From Deltaproteobacteria bacterium (lineage in GTDB: Bacteria; Desulfobacterota; Desulfobacteria; Desulfobacterales; Desulfatirhabdiaceae): a stretch of 57,189 nucleotides of DNA. Positions 15,441 to 24,020 of the stretch are shown here, in pieces. Both the position numbers and the translations under genes were made by a program. The notes under the pieces are model-generated. The model saw only the letters and a program-made list of their open reading frames with translations, did not search any database and had not been told where the DNA came from. The DNA lies in assembly GCA_016219185.1 (NCBI GenBank), contig JACRBZ010000082.1, forward strand, positions 1 through 57,189. The letters are read 5' to 3'. The first letter of the stretch is position 1. The number at the start of each line of letters is the position of its first letter.

Positions 15441-15773
15441 TCACTTAACGACAATACTTTGAATAAACCCGATTAATTCACCCAAGGATTTATACGGAGA
15501 AATCGTTACAGATAACACTTTATCTTTCCGCCTTGATTCGTAACAATAATTTTCTCGTTTCCCATTTTTTATTTCAGAAAGGAGTGTGTCTATTTTAGTA
15601 ATACTCTCCGATTTTTTATGACAGGATCTTATGTCCTTGCCAATATATTCCGGTTTTCGATCAACGATCCGGGCACAGGATTCATTATAATACAGGATTC
15701 TGCCGTCAAGATCTGTCACTGTTATACCTACTGGAATTTGATCCAAGACAGACCGCAATTCATTATCGATCAT
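15441..15773 (-). CDS. Single PAS-domain protein
   Basis: 110 residues from the ATG at 15773, preceded by AGAGGA; longer forms from 15788 or 15827 are possible. A PAS domain fills the protein: 'LDQIPVGITVTDLDGRILYYN' region at the N-terminus and 'GELIGFIQSIVV' at the end. The middle 'GKDIRSCHKKSESITKIDTLL' is like PAS domains of the DUF438/heme-sensor group, with a conserved Cys-His pair. No output domain is attached, so it must work by protein contact. It is the upstream neighbour of the ureohydrolase and overlaps nothing on its own strand. It is rather A+T-rich. Confidence 0.65.
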   Translation of the reverse strand: MIDNELRSVLDQIPVGITVTDLDGRILYYNESCARIVDRKPEYIGKDIRSCHKKSESITKIDTLLSEIKNGKRENYCYESRRKDKVLSVTISPYKSLGELIGFIQSIVVK

Positions 15774-15976
15774 ATTTTCCTCTTTCATCTTTCGAATAAT
15801 AAATATTTTCCCATTTCCCCTTGTCATGATATCATTAATGTCTTGAAATTCATAGTTGATTGATGGCGCTGGTGGCGACGTAACCCGGGTGATCACTCTC
15901 TTTTGAGTTTCTGGTATGAAATTGAAAAATGGACCGATGTCAGTGATGGATTGCCCTGGCGGAAGGTTTTTTGAAT

Positions 15977-16576
15977 ATGCGCAAAGCGAGAATGAGTAAA
16001 AACAGGTTGGAAGCATTCAGTGATGGCGTAATCGCCATTATCATCACCATTATGGTGTTGGAAATGAAGGTTCCTCAAGGAGAAAGCATTGATGTCCTAT
16101 CGCCCCTGATTCCGGTGTTTCTTAGCTATGTACTGAGTTTTGTCTATGTCGGTATATACTGGAATAATCATCACCATATGCTTCATGCATGCAACATGGT
16201 AACAGGGCCAATACTGTGGGCAAACCTGCATCTGTTGTTTTGGCTCTCTCTGTTCCCCTTTGCAACGGCCTGGATGGGAGAAAATCACTTTGCCGCGGTA
16301 CCCTCTGCCTTGTATGGCGTTGTTCTGTTAATGGCGGCAATTGCTTACTGGATACTGCAGCAACTCATCATTGCCTCACAAGGCCCGGATTCTCTTTTAA
16401 AGAAGGCAATCGGCAGCGACTGGAAGGGCAAGATATCACCAGCTCTTTACTTGATCTCCATTGCCACGGCTTTCTGGTCCCAATGGATTTCCCAAGGTAT
16501 TTTCGTTCTGGTGGCAATGATTTGGCTCGTGCCGGATCGACGCATCGAGAAAGTACTTGCCGACAAAGAAATATAA
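15977..16576 (+). CDS. TMEM175-family (DUF1211) potassium channel-like protein
   Basis: About 199 residues and six membrane segments. The first helix carries the family signature 'RLEAFSDGVIAIIITIMVLE', followed by 'VPQG', and the second region has 'YWNNHHHMLH', the conserved WxxHHH. Bacterial members form tetrameric, lysosomal-TMEM175-like K+ channels in the inner membrane. Start choice is open: ATG at 15977 has GGAAGG ten bases upstream, ATG at 15992 ('MSKNRLEAF') gives the more usual N-terminus but lacks a ribosome site. Stands alone on the plus strand between minus-strand genes. Confidence 0.85.
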   Translation: MRKARMSKNRLEAFSDGVIAIIITIMVLEMKVPQGESIDVLSPLIPVFLSYVLSFVYVGIYWNNHHHMLHACNMVTGPILWANLHLLFWLSLFPFATAWMGENHFAAVPSALYGVVLLMAAIAYWILQQLIIASQGPDSLLKKAIGSDWKGKISPALYLISIATAFWSQWISQGIFVLVAMIWLVPDRRIEKVLADKEI

Positions 16577-16783
16577 CACGGACATCACGTTCACAAATGA
16601 ATACTCCCTTGAATCTTCGCCGGTAAGAACAATATTATCAAATACGATATTGTCTCTTAACAAATATACCATAAAATCAAAAACAGAACCAAACCTTAAG
16701 TCTGAGAAATATGCTGAACATCAAAAGTCGTATTCATAAATTTATGCAATCCCGGTTGATATCAATAAAAGGAGGGCATTATT

Positions 16784-16948
16784 ATGGATCACCTGAAGTG
16801 GTTTTTTGATTCCCGGATAATCACTTACCCTTTTCATCTTAGAAATAAGAGACGAAATGAATCACATATTCATTTATCTCATCAATGGATGACAGTATCT
16901 GACCTACCCGATCACGAATTATCGATTGCTGTTCCTCCGGAGCCTTGA
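16784..16948 (+). CDS. Possible 54-residue reading frame with strong ribosome site
   Basis: GGAGG at 16771-16775 (context AAAAGGAGGG) stands eight bases before the ATG, one of the best ribosome sites in the window. The frame opens 'MDHLKWFFDSRIITYP' and from 16839 runs antisense through the end of the kinase-like gene, where its text looks like an antisense shadow. It could be the preserved start of a gene whose remainder has been lost, or a short peptide. Coding status is doubtful. Confidence 0.25.
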   Translation: MDHLKWFFDSRIITYPFHLRNKRRNESHIHLSHQWMTVSDLPDHELSIAVPPEP

Positions 16949-17633
16949 GTGTGATCTTTACATGACCTTCTCTGGAGACGACATCAGCATGGGGAAAATC
17001 GAACAACTTTCGAATGACCGTGGCGGTAAGGGCCAGGTCCGCCAAAGCGGCTTTGGATTCGACCGTTTCCTGAAAGGAAGATAGCCCTGCCGTGCCGGCA
17101 ATGATATCCACTGCATCATCCTCGGATAAATGGCCGATTCTGATGGCCAGGTTGTATGCTTCGGGATCGGCGAGATCAACGCCATAGAGAAACATGGCCC
17201 ATTTGCGCCTCTCCTCATCATCTTTTTTCAGGATATAGCGCGCTTTTTCCTCAGAAATATTTTCTCTGGCCATTTCACCCGCCACCCTGCTTTCGATATC
17301 GGAAATAATTCTGACCTTGAGAACGTGTGAAATACTCGTGACGAAATAATGTCCCACCAGCCCATGATACACCACGTTGCCAGCGAGAAAACGATTGAGA
17401 ATTGCCGACCGGATCGCTGCAATGAAGCGTTTCTTGCCATGGGGAAATCGGTCAAGAACGGAATAGGCGTCTTTGAGTTCCCTTACCATCTTTATTTCAG
17501 GCAGATGGAATTCGTCGAGATTCTCGATGATTTCATCCCGGGACACGCAGGTATAGTTTAACCTTTGCGCCAGTTTTTCAGCAATGGATTTGCCGTAAAA
17601 ATAGCTTCCTCTGGAAATTGTGATAATCGGCAT
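16839..17633 (-). CDS. Cytidylate-kinase-like family protein
   Basis: 264 residues behind a perfect AAGGAG ribosome site. The N-terminus 'MPIITISRGSYFYGKSIAEKL' carries the nucleotide-binding loop G-x4-GKS of the cytidylate-kinase-like (AAA_26) family; 'CVSRDEII' and 'VYHGLVGHYF' (about 30 and 90) are also typical. From about 190 a separate small alpha/beta domain ('ADLALTATVIRKLFDFPHADVVSREGHVKI' region) resembles a BON/secretin-like fold. Members of this group are not proven CMP kinases and are often found near signalling or stress genes. The PilZ gene lies 62 bp upstream on the same strand, so the two may form a transcription unit. Confidence 0.75.
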   Translation of the reverse strand: MPIITISRGSYFYGKSIAEKLAQRLNYTCVSRDEIIENLDEFHLPEIKMVRELKDAYSVLDRFPHGKKRFIAAIRSAILNRFLAGNVVYHGLVGHYFVTSISHVLKVRIISDIESRVAGEMARENISEEKARYILKKDDEERRKWAMFLYGVDLADPEAYNLAIRIGHLSEDDAVDIIAGTAGLSSFQETVESKAALADLALTATVIRKLFDFPHADVVSREGHVKITLKAPEEQQSIIRDRVGQILSSIDEINEYVIHFVSYF

Positions 17634-17695
17634 CAGGATCTCCTTTCAGGTAGATTGTCAGACGGATCTGAAACAGGTGTTCTGGTGATAGTAAA

Positions 17696-18118
17696 TCACT
17701 TTGGATCTACTATGGAATCATTCGATAATCCTGGGATTGCTTTTTTAGATTTGTTCAGGTAATAGAATTTGACAAAAGCGACAATGGCGGCCACTTGCTG
17801 GTCTTCTGGTCCGATGAAATCAATTCCTGAATAGTAACGCCCGGTGGCCTCTTGCATGTTGGAATGGACGATACGGCCTTTCATCTTCACGTCCTTGCCG
17901 TCCAGATCAATGGTCATCAACATGGCAAATACGCCATTCAAGGGTTTCGGCGTTTCTAAAAGTATACCGTGCCGGCTCAGATTGACGGTCCGTCCTTTTC
18001 CAAGCTCCAATGCCTTACCTTTGTTATCGTAAATAATGTATTTCACGAGTATGGACGCTTCTATCCTTGGACTTCGACGTCGTTCCATTGTACCTGAATA
18101 TTTCTGATCTTCTTCCAT
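17696..18118 (-). CDS. PilZ-domain protein (probable c-di-GMP receptor)
   Basis: 140 residues. The two c-di-GMP-binding motifs are visible: 'RRRSPR' (residues 13-18, RxxxR form) and 'NLSRHG' (about 46-51, D/NxSxxG form), then the PilZ barrel with 'GRIVHSNMQE' and 'YYSGIDFIG'. It ends with a short basic tail. Cytoplasmic; would couple c-di-GMP to a partner protein. No clear ribosome site is seen. Probably leads the unit that contains the cytidylate-kinase-like gene. Confidence 0.85.
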   Translation of the reverse strand: MEEDQKYSGTMERRRSPRIEASILVKYIIYDNKGKALELGKGRTVNLSRHGILLETPKPLNGVFAMLMTIDLDGKDVKMKGRIVHSNMQEATGRYYSGIDFIGPEDQQVAAIVAFVKFYYLNKSKKAIPGLSNDSIVDPK

Positions 18119-18293
18119 GACAGTTGTATCTTGCTTCGCTTATGCTGACATTTCGCATGATAAGTCGAGCGGGTTTTCCCGATTCTACAGGTTGATGTTT
18201 GTTTTCTCCATTGGCCGCCGGATTCCGCCGGCAGTGCCACGGTATCTGAAAAAATTGGATATCGAGTCCCCCCACGCCAATATGAAAAGCTCC

Positions 18294-18321
18294 CCCTTGC
18301 CTGGGAATCAAGGGCTTTTTT
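18294..18321 (+). terminator. Hairpin with T-run, orientation plus
   Basis: CCCTTG (18294-18299) pairs with CAAGGG (18309-18314), followed by C and six T. No plus-strand gene lies directly upstream, so its role is unclear; it may insulate the region from antisense transcription. Confidence 0.45.
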
Positions 18322-18399
18322 GCTTCCGGGGTTGACTGTCGATGGTGAGACTGATAAAAATACCGGCGCTATGAATCAAGATACCGTGATCAAATAAAG

Positions 18400-18428
18400 T
18401 TGTACAGGGGTTTTGTACAAACTATACA
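18400..18428 (+). promoter_or_regulatory. Promoter-like sequence overlapping a palindrome, reading toward mfd
   Basis: TTGTAC (18400-18405) and TATACA (18423-18428) are 17 bases apart. The palindrome TTGTACA-N7-TGTACAA (18400-18406 and 18414-18420) covers the -35 box and spacer, where a repressor would sit. A transcript would run antisense through the tRNA gene and into mfd. Confidence 0.4.
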
Positions 18429-18432
18429 GAAA

Positions 18433-18469
18433 CGAAAAAAGGATTTACAGCTTTTCGCTATAAATCCTT
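18433..18469 (-). terminator. Rho-independent terminator of tRNA-Thr
   Basis: Nine-bp perfect stem (18461-18469 with 18439-18447) followed on the minus strand by six T. It starts nine bases beyond the tRNA CCA end. Confidence 0.8.
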
Positions 18470-18477
18470 GATTTATT

Positions 18478-18553
18478 TGGAGCCGGCGCGCGGATTCGAA
18501 CCGCGGACCTGCTGATTACGAATCAGCTGCTCTACCAACTGAGCTACGCCGGC
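18478..18553 (-). tRNA. tRNA-Thr (anticodon CGT)
   Basis: Complete cloverleaf on the minus strand, 76 nt including an encoded CCA: 7-bp acceptor GCCGGCG/CGCCGGC, D arm GCTC/GAGC, anticodon stem GCTGA/TCAGC with loop TTCGTAA (anticodon CGT, reads ACG), T arm CGCGG/CCGCG with TTCGAAT. No duplicated 3' end that would mark an integration site was noticed nearby. Confidence 0.96.
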
Positions 18554-18572
18554 CAGCATTGTTTATTTGGAT

Positions 18573-18601
18573 TGGATACTTTGTTTATGCTTCAAAATCA
18601 A
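18573..18601 (-). promoter_or_regulatory. Candidate promoter of tRNA-Thr
   Basis: On the minus strand TTGATT (18601-18596) and TATCCA (18578-18573) are 17 bases apart, placing transcription start about 13 bases before the tRNA. It overlaps the first codons of mfd on the other strand. Confidence 0.4.
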
Positions 18602-21600
18602 GAAAAAAATATGCTCCGTTCCCTGATTGATTCAATTCCTTATAGAAATCAACATATTGAATGCTCCGGAATTTCCGCATCCCAGCAGGCTTATTTATGC
18701 ACAGCCCTATACCAAAGCCGTCCCCTTCCGATGATTATCGCCACGCCATCGACCCGGGAAGCCCAGCAACTGATGGAAGACATGTTATTTTATGCGGGTC
18801 CGACATCGCTTCCCATCAGTTTTTTCCCGGCATCCGCCGCCGGAGCGTACAAATCGCTGTCAAGCCACAGCGAGGCCTCGACCAAACGCATTTGCGCCCT
18901 GTATCAACTCATTTATGCCACATCCCCTCCCATCGTGATCGCACCCATTGAAGGTTTGCTTCAAAAACTCATTCCCAGACAGGAACTCTGTAATTATTCT
19001 GAGTTGTTGATGGAAAACGAAGAGATCAGCCTGGATCGCCTGGTGGAGAAAATGGTTTCCGGCGGGTACGTTCGATCGATGATTGTGGAAGAGCCCGGAG
19101 ATTACAGCATCCGGGGAGGAATCCTGGATGTTTTTTCCCCGCTGTACGCCGATCCCCTTCGTATCGAGCTTTTTGGTGACTGCGTCGAATCCATCCGTTT
19201 TTTTTCCGCATCCAGCCAGCGCACGATCGGAAATATTCCCGAGGCCATTATCATACCCGCACGGGAAGCCATCATCAAAATGGAATCCATAGAGCCTGTC
19301 ATCAACCGGATCCGGGAGCAGGCATCGGTTCTGGAGCTGCCTGTCACAACAATCCGGGACCTGGTTGACCGCATCAAAAAAGAAGGCGTTTTTCCGGGAA
19401 TTGAATTTCTGACCCCGCTCTTTTACCCGAAAATGGACAATCTCCTGGACTATGCGCCGCAAGACACTTTGTTCGTGATGGTGGAACCGGCAGAACTGGA
19501 AAAATCCGCACTGGCCTTTCATGACAAAACCGTCCGGCAATACATGGCATCGCGGAAAAACGGAGCCCTGTGCGTAGCGCCCGAAGCGCTCCATGAAACA
19601 TGGGATCCGATTTCTCATTCGATTCTGGAGCGCCATCCGCTGATCCTCAGGCAAATGTCACTGACTTCCCCGGCCGGCGTTCCGCAGCCGTTTCAAGCTG
19701 TCGCATTTTCCGTTGAGAACAATACGGATATCGAGCAGGAGCTTGCCGCGCAACGTGACGCCGAGCAGCTTCTGCTGCCGCTGGCATTATGGATCAATGA
19801 AAAAAAAGAGCAAAGATACACGACCCTGATCGTTTGCAGCACCCGGTCTCAGGCCGAGCGGCTCAATGCCCTGCTGCAACCTTACGGGACTCTTTTGAAA
19901 CTCTCGGATGGCGTTCCGGACCTGTCCACGGGCAAAGGCCGGGTATATGCCTGCCTCGGACACATTTCATCCGGTTTTGTGTGGCCGGATGAATCCCTTG
20001 CCGTGATTTCCGAAGACGAGATATTCGGCCGAAAGCACCACCGAAAACGCATTCCGGCTTCAAAAATACACACCGAACAGATCATCTTCGGGGATCTGAA
20101 AAGAGGGGATCTGGTCGTTCACAGCGATCACGGCATCGGCCAGTATGAAGGGCTGATGAAGCTGGTTGTGGACGGAACCACCAATGATTTTCTGCTCATC
20201 ACCTACCGGGATGCGGATAAGCTCTACCTTCCGGTGGTGCGCATGAACATGGTTCAGAAATACCTGGGCGTGGAAGGGGTGGCGCCGGTCCTGGACAAAA
20301 TGGGGGGAAAATCCTGGGACCGGATCAAAAAACAGGTCAAGCAGTCTGTTGAGAAAATCGCCGGCGAGCTTCTCAAACTTTATGCCAGCCGAAAAGTGGC
20401 ACCGGGCATTTCATTTCAGGGCATAGACAGCTATTTTCAGGATTTTGAAGCCAGCTTTTCCTATGAGGAAACCCCGGATCAGCTCCGGGCCATCGAAGAT
20501 GTGCTTCAGGACATGCAGTCCCCCGCCCCGATGGACAGGCTCGTTTGCGGGGATGTGGGATACGGCAAGACCGAAGTCGCCCTTCGGGCATCCTTTCTGG
20601 CTGTCAACAACAGCAAACAGGTCGCGGTTCTGGTCCCGACCACCGTGCTGGCGGAACAGCATTTTGAAACGTTTTCCGCGCGTTTCAAGCGATATCCGGT
20701 TCGGGTTGCCTGTTTAAGCCGGTTCCGAAGCGCCAGGGAACAGAAAAGCATTATTGAAGACCTGAAGACCGGGGCCGTGGATATCGTGATCGGAACCCAT
20801 CGCCTGCTTCAGAAAGATGTCGGTTTCAAGGATCTCGGGCTCATCGTCCTGGATGAAGAGCAGCGCTTCGGGGTCACGCATAAGGAAAAGCTGAAAAAAT
20901 TCAGACATAATGTGGATGTTCTGGCCCTGACGGCAACCCCGATTCCCCGAACCCTTCACATGTCCATGATGGGGGTTCGGGATATCAGCATCATTTCCAC
21001 CCCTCCGGAGCATCGCCAGCCGATCGCCACCTTTATTTCGGAGTTTGACGACACGGTCGTCACCGAAGCCATTCGAAAAGAGCTGGAACGAAAAGGCCAG
21101 ATCTATTTTGTGCACAACAATATTCACACCATCTGGTCCATGTCCGATCACCTGAAAAAACTGGTCCCGGAAGTCCGGCTGGATGTGGCGCACGGCCGCA
21201 TGAGCGCCGATGAACTGGAAGCGGTCATGCTGCGATTCACGAAAAACGAACTGGATATGCTGGTCTGCACCACCATTATCGAATCCGGCCTGGATATTCC
21301 TTCCGCCAACACCATGCTGGTCAACCGGGCCGACAGATTCGGACTGGCCCAGATCTATCAGCTTCGCGGACGCGTGGGCAGATCGGATGAACAGGCGTAT
21401 GCCTACCTGTTTATCCCGGCCGAGCATACGCTGAACCCAGACGCCCTGAAACGGCTGAAGGTACTCATGGAACACAGCGATCTGGGATCCGGTTTTCAAA
21501 TCGCCATGAGCGATCTGAAAATCCGGGGCGGCGGAACGATTCTGGGCGCCTCCCAGTCGGGTCACATTGCAGCCGTCGGCTACGACATGTTTCTGAAGCT

Positions 21601-22102
21601 GATGGAAGAAGCCATGTCCGAAATCAAGGGCGAACCGATTCCAGAAAGCCTTGAGCCCGATATTCAGGTCACCATGAGCGCCTACATCCCTGAAGCCTAT
21701 ATTTCGGATATCGATCAGCGGCTCGTGGCATACCGGCGGCTGGCAAAAATGACCAGTCTGGCGGAGATATCGGATTATAAAAAAGAGATGATCGATCGTT
21801 TCGGACCGCTGCCGGATGAGGCCGCCAACCTGTTGCTGAAAATGATGCTCAAAGTGCTGTGCATGGCAGCGGGGGTCAAGCGGCTGGATCTCTGCGGCCA
21901 GCAGCTTCACCTGCGATTCTCCGAGGCGCACCAGAAAAATCCATTCGGCATTGTGGACATGATCGTGTCTGAAAAAGGACGATTTGAATTCACACCCGAC
22001 CATGTTTTGAAGATTCATCTGGCCAGGCGTCATTTCAGCGGTCTGCTGTCGGAAACCAAAAACATCTTGAAAGAGATCGGTCAGCGTGTTAACAATTCCT
22101 GA
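18587..22102 (+). CDS. mfd: Transcription-repair coupling factor
   Basis: 1171 residues, normal length. UvrB-homology region at the N-terminus, the CarD-like RNA-polymerase-interacting domain near 500 ('RGDLVVHSDHGIGQYEGL'), then the RecG-like translocase: Walker A 'GDVGYGKTEVALRA' near 655, 'DEEQRFG' near 756, 'ALTATPIPRTL', 'GRVGRSDEQAYAYL' near 925, and the C-terminal TRCF domain. Mfd removes RNA polymerase stalled at DNA lesions and recruits UvrA. The start is uncertain: ATG 18587 is taken, while TTG 18572 and ATG 18611 are alternatives and none has a clear ribosome site. The gene starts only 34 bp from the divergent tRNA gene. Confidence 0.96.
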   Translation: MLQNQEKNMLRSLIDSIPYRNQHIECSGISASQQAYLCTALYQSRPLPMIIATPSTREAQQLMEDMLFYAGPTSLPISFFPASAAGAYKSLSSHSEASTKRICALYQLIYATSPPIVIAPIEGLLQKLIPRQELCNYSELLMENEEISLDRLVEKMVSGGYVRSMIVEEPGDYSIRGGILDVFSPLYADPLRIELFGDCVESIRFFSASSQRTIGNIPEAIIIPAREAIIKMESIEPVINRIREQASVLELPVTTIRDLVDRIKKEGVFPGIEFLTPLFYPKMDNLLDYAPQDTLFVMVEPAELEKSALAFHDKTVRQYMASRKNGALCVAPEALHETWDPISHSILERHPLILRQMSLTSPAGVPQPFQAVAFSVENNTDIEQELAAQRDAEQLLLPLALWINEKKEQRYTTLIVCSTRSQAERLNALLQPYGTLLKLSDGVPDLSTGKGRVYACLGHISSGFVWPDESLAVISEDEIFGRKHHRKRIPASKIHTEQIIFGDLKRGDLVVHSDHGIGQYEGLMKLVVDGTTNDFLLITYRDADKLYLPVVRMNMVQKYLGVEGVAPVLDKMGGKSWDRIKKQVKQSVEKIAGELLKLYASRKVAPGISFQGIDSYFQDFEASFSYEETPDQLRAIEDVLQDMQSPAPMDRLVCGDVGYGKTEVALRASFLAVNNSKQVAVLVPTTVLAEQHFETFSARFKRYPVRVACLSRFRSAREQKSIIEDLKTGAVDIVIGTHRLLQKDVGFKDLGLIVLDEEQRFGVTHKEKLKKFRHNVDVLALTATPIPRTLHMSMMGVRDISIISTPPEHRQPIATFISEFDDTVVTEAIRKELERKGQIYFVHNNIHTIWSMSDHLKKLVPEVRLDVAHGRMSADELEAVMLRFTKNELDMLVCTTIIESGLDIPSANTMLVNRADRFGLAQIYQLRGRVGRSDEQAYAYLFIPAEHTLNPDALKRLKVLMEHSDLGSGFQIAMSDLKIRGGGTILGASQSGHIAAVGYDMFLKLMEEAMSEIKGEPIPESLEPDIQVTMSAYIPEAYISDIDQRLVAYRRLAKMTSLAEISDYKKEMIDRFGPLPDEAANLLLKMMLKVLCMAAGVKRLDLCGQQLHLRFSEAHQKNPFGIVDMIVSEKGRFEFTPDHVLKIHLARRHFSGLLSETKNILKEIGQRVNNS

Positions 22103-22134
22103 CAGTGCAAAAATAAAGGAGTAAGCAAGCAATC

Positions 22135-23151
22135 ATGACCCGAAACATCATTATCCGATTTATGAAGCGACACATCCCCTTGCTGGCGGCAACCGTTGCC
22201 TGGGTGATACAGGCTGTCTGGTGTCCCGCAAATCCAGCCATCGGCGCGGAACTGATCGACCGAATCGTGGCAGTGGTTAACAACGATTTGATTTCTCTGG
22301 AAGAGCTCAACAACCAGGTCAAACCCTATCTGGAGAAAATCAATGCCATGGGATACCCGCCGGACAAGCAGCGTCAGATGATTTTCAAGGTTCGGGAGGA
22401 TGTCCTCAACCAAATGATCGATCAGAAATTAACCGAGCAGGAAATCGCCCGATATAAAATCACGGCTTCGGACAAAGAAGTGGACAATGCCATTGAGCGA
22501 GTCAAGAAAGCCAATTCCCTTACGGACGAAACCCTTCGGCAGGCGCTTTCCAAAGAGGGTATAACCTATGAGGAATACCGAAAGCGAACGAAAGAGCATG
22601 TATTAAGATCCATTCTGGTTAACCGGGAAATCAAATCCAAGGTTGTCCTTACCAAGGAAGACATCAAAGCCTATTACGATGCGCATCCCGATCTTTATGG
22701 ATTTGAGGAAAAATACCACCTGGCAAACGTCATGATCAAATATCCGGAAAGCCAGGACCCTTCCAGCCGCATGCAAACACAACAGAAAATGACTGTCATT
22801 CTCCAGGAACTCAGAGCGGGCAAATCCATCGATGAAGTGGTTCAGGCTTTTTCCGACAGCACCGCCAAGGTTCAAGGGGGGGAACTGGGGACATTTTCCC
22901 TTTTATCCATGGACCCCAAAATTCGCGAGGCGCTGAAAGATTTGCAGCCAGGCCAATATTCAGGAGTCATTGAAACCGATTATGGATATCAGATTTTCCG
23001 CCTTCAGGATAAGGTCAAGACCGCCAGCAAAACACTTGAAGATGCCTCAGCCGAAATCGAAAACAAGCTGTATAAGGATATTGTAGATCAGAAGTTTTCA
23101 AAATGGCTGGAAGAGCTGCGATCCCGATCCCTCATTAAAATTACACAATAG
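22135..23151 (+). CDS. surA: SurA-like periplasmic peptidyl-prolyl isomerase/chaperone
   Basis: 338 residues. Signal peptide over about residues 1-38 (basic 'RFMKRH', hydrophobic 'LLAATVAWVIQAV', cleavage near 'IGAELID'). SurA N-terminal domain begins with the typical 'IDRIVAVVNNDLISLEEL'; a parvulin domain follows at about 190-300 ('FEEKYHLANVMIK', 'GGELGTFSLLSMDP', 'GVIETDYGYQIFRL'). Only one parvulin domain is present, while E. coli SurA has two. Role: folding of outer-membrane proteins. AAAGGAG is 13 bases before the ATG, a long spacing. It follows mfd by 32 bp and is probably co-transcribed. Confidence 0.88.
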   Translation: MTRNIIIRFMKRHIPLLAATVAWVIQAVWCPANPAIGAELIDRIVAVVNNDLISLEELNNQVKPYLEKINAMGYPPDKQRQMIFKVREDVLNQMIDQKLTEQEIARYKITASDKEVDNAIERVKKANSLTDETLRQALSKEGITYEEYRKRTKEHVLRSILVNREIKSKVVLTKEDIKAYYDAHPDLYGFEEKYHLANVMIKYPESQDPSSRMQTQQKMTVILQELRAGKSIDEVVQAFSDSTAKVQGGELGTFSLLSMDPKIREALKDLQPGQYSGVIETDYGYQIFRLQDKVKTASKTLEDASAEIENKLYKDIVDQKFSKWLEELRSRSLIKITQ

Positions 23152-23231
23152 GCGTGCCTTCGTAGACAATCCAATTTTGACTTTTTTCGAATTCATTAAC
23201 GATTGGCGGTGTCCGGACAGGCTGGTAGACT

Positions 23232-24020
23232 ATGACGATCTGTTTTACCACACCTGCTATTTTGCTCAGACGGGTTGATTTTGGCGATAATGATCTGATT
23301 TTAACGTTTTTTTCCCTGACCCGGGGCAAAATTTCCCTGCTTGCCAAATCCGCAAGAAAAAGCCGGAAGCGGTTTTGCGGTGCACTGGATTTGTTCTCCG
23401 CGTTCGAGCTGGTTTGTTCAACCGGCAAAGGACGCCTTCCGGTGCTTCAGGAGTCAACAATAAAACATCCGTTTTGTCAAATTCGTTCTGATTTCAAAAA
23501 AACAGCCTATGCCAGTTATTTTGTGGAAATCATCAACAACTGGATGGAACCGGACATTGCGCAGCCCCGGGCCTTTGACCTGCTTTACCAGATACTGGAC
23601 AGGCTGGATCGAAGCGATCTGCCGGATGAACTGCTGAGTATCGTGTTTCAAATGACGCTGATGATCATATCCGGTTTTTCTCCCAATTTCAGTAGTTGCT
23701 GCCTGTGCCATACCGAAATGGACTGCCTGAACGGGTGCCGAATCGGAATCAATTTTGCCAAAGGCGGCCTGATTTGTTCTTCCTGCAACGCCGCTGTTTC
23801 TCCAATGGTCTATCTGTCCAGGGGGACGATCAAACAGTTGCAGTGGATGGGATGCGGGAACTGGAACAAAATCGCCAGGGCCCGGTTTTCCGCCCGGTCC
23901 ATTCGGGAAAGCCTGGAATTTCTGGAAGCATTTGTGCCCTATCATCTCGGAAAAGAACCCAAAAGCCTTTCCGTATTGCGCCGGTTCCGGAATGATCAGG
24001 AAATGGGAGCATGTTCTTGA
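23232..24020 (+). CDS. recO: DNA repair protein RecO
   Basis: 262 residues, normal for RecO. N-terminal OB-fold ('TPAILLRRVDFGDNDLILTF', 'RGKISLLAKSARKS') and a C-terminal helical domain with a zinc site made of 'CCLCHTEMDC' near 156 and 'ICSSC' near 181. RecO works with RecR to load RecA on SSB-coated DNA. Its stop overlaps the next start (TGATG), so the GHMP kinase gene is translationally coupled. No strong ribosome site is visible before the ATG. Confidence 0.93.
   Translation: MTICFTTPAILLRRVDFGDNDLILTFFSLTRGKISLLAKSARKSRKRFCGALDLFSAFELVCSTGKGRLPVLQESTIKHPFCQIRSDFKKTAYASYFVEIINNWMEPDIAQPRAFDLLYQILDRLDRSDLPDELLSIVFQMTLMIISGFSPNFSSCCLCHTEMDCLNGCRIGINFAKGGLICSSCNAAVSPMVYLSRGTIKQLQWMGCGNWNKIARARFSARSIRESLEFLEAFVPYHLGKEPKSLSVLRRFRNDQEMGACS

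Larger units (their letters stand above)
18119..18477. other. 359-bp gene-free stretch between the PilZ gene and tRNA-Thr
   Basis: Holds a hairpin with T-run (18294-18321), a palindrome overlapping a plus-strand promoter-like sequence (18400-18428) and the tRNA terminator (18433-18469). A plus-strand frame at 18117-18335 crosses the hairpin and shows no protein-like features. The promoter of the PilZ unit should lie in its left part. Confidence 0.5.

Noticed and set aside
16557..16739. 60-residue frame after the TMEM175-like gene
   Set aside because: Very A+T-rich, overlaps the previous gene end, no ribosome site, no recognisable features.
18117..18335. 72-residue plus-strand frame opposite the PilZ start
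   Set aside because: Runs through a hairpin with T-run and lacks protein-like composition.
18440..18560. tRNA-Thr as an integration site
   Set aside because: No integrase gene, no duplicated tRNA 3' end and no foreign segment was seen next to it.
20714..22132. Long minus-strand frame opposite mfd
   Set aside because: Antisense shadow of a well-supported gene; His/Gln/Arg-rich text with no motifs.
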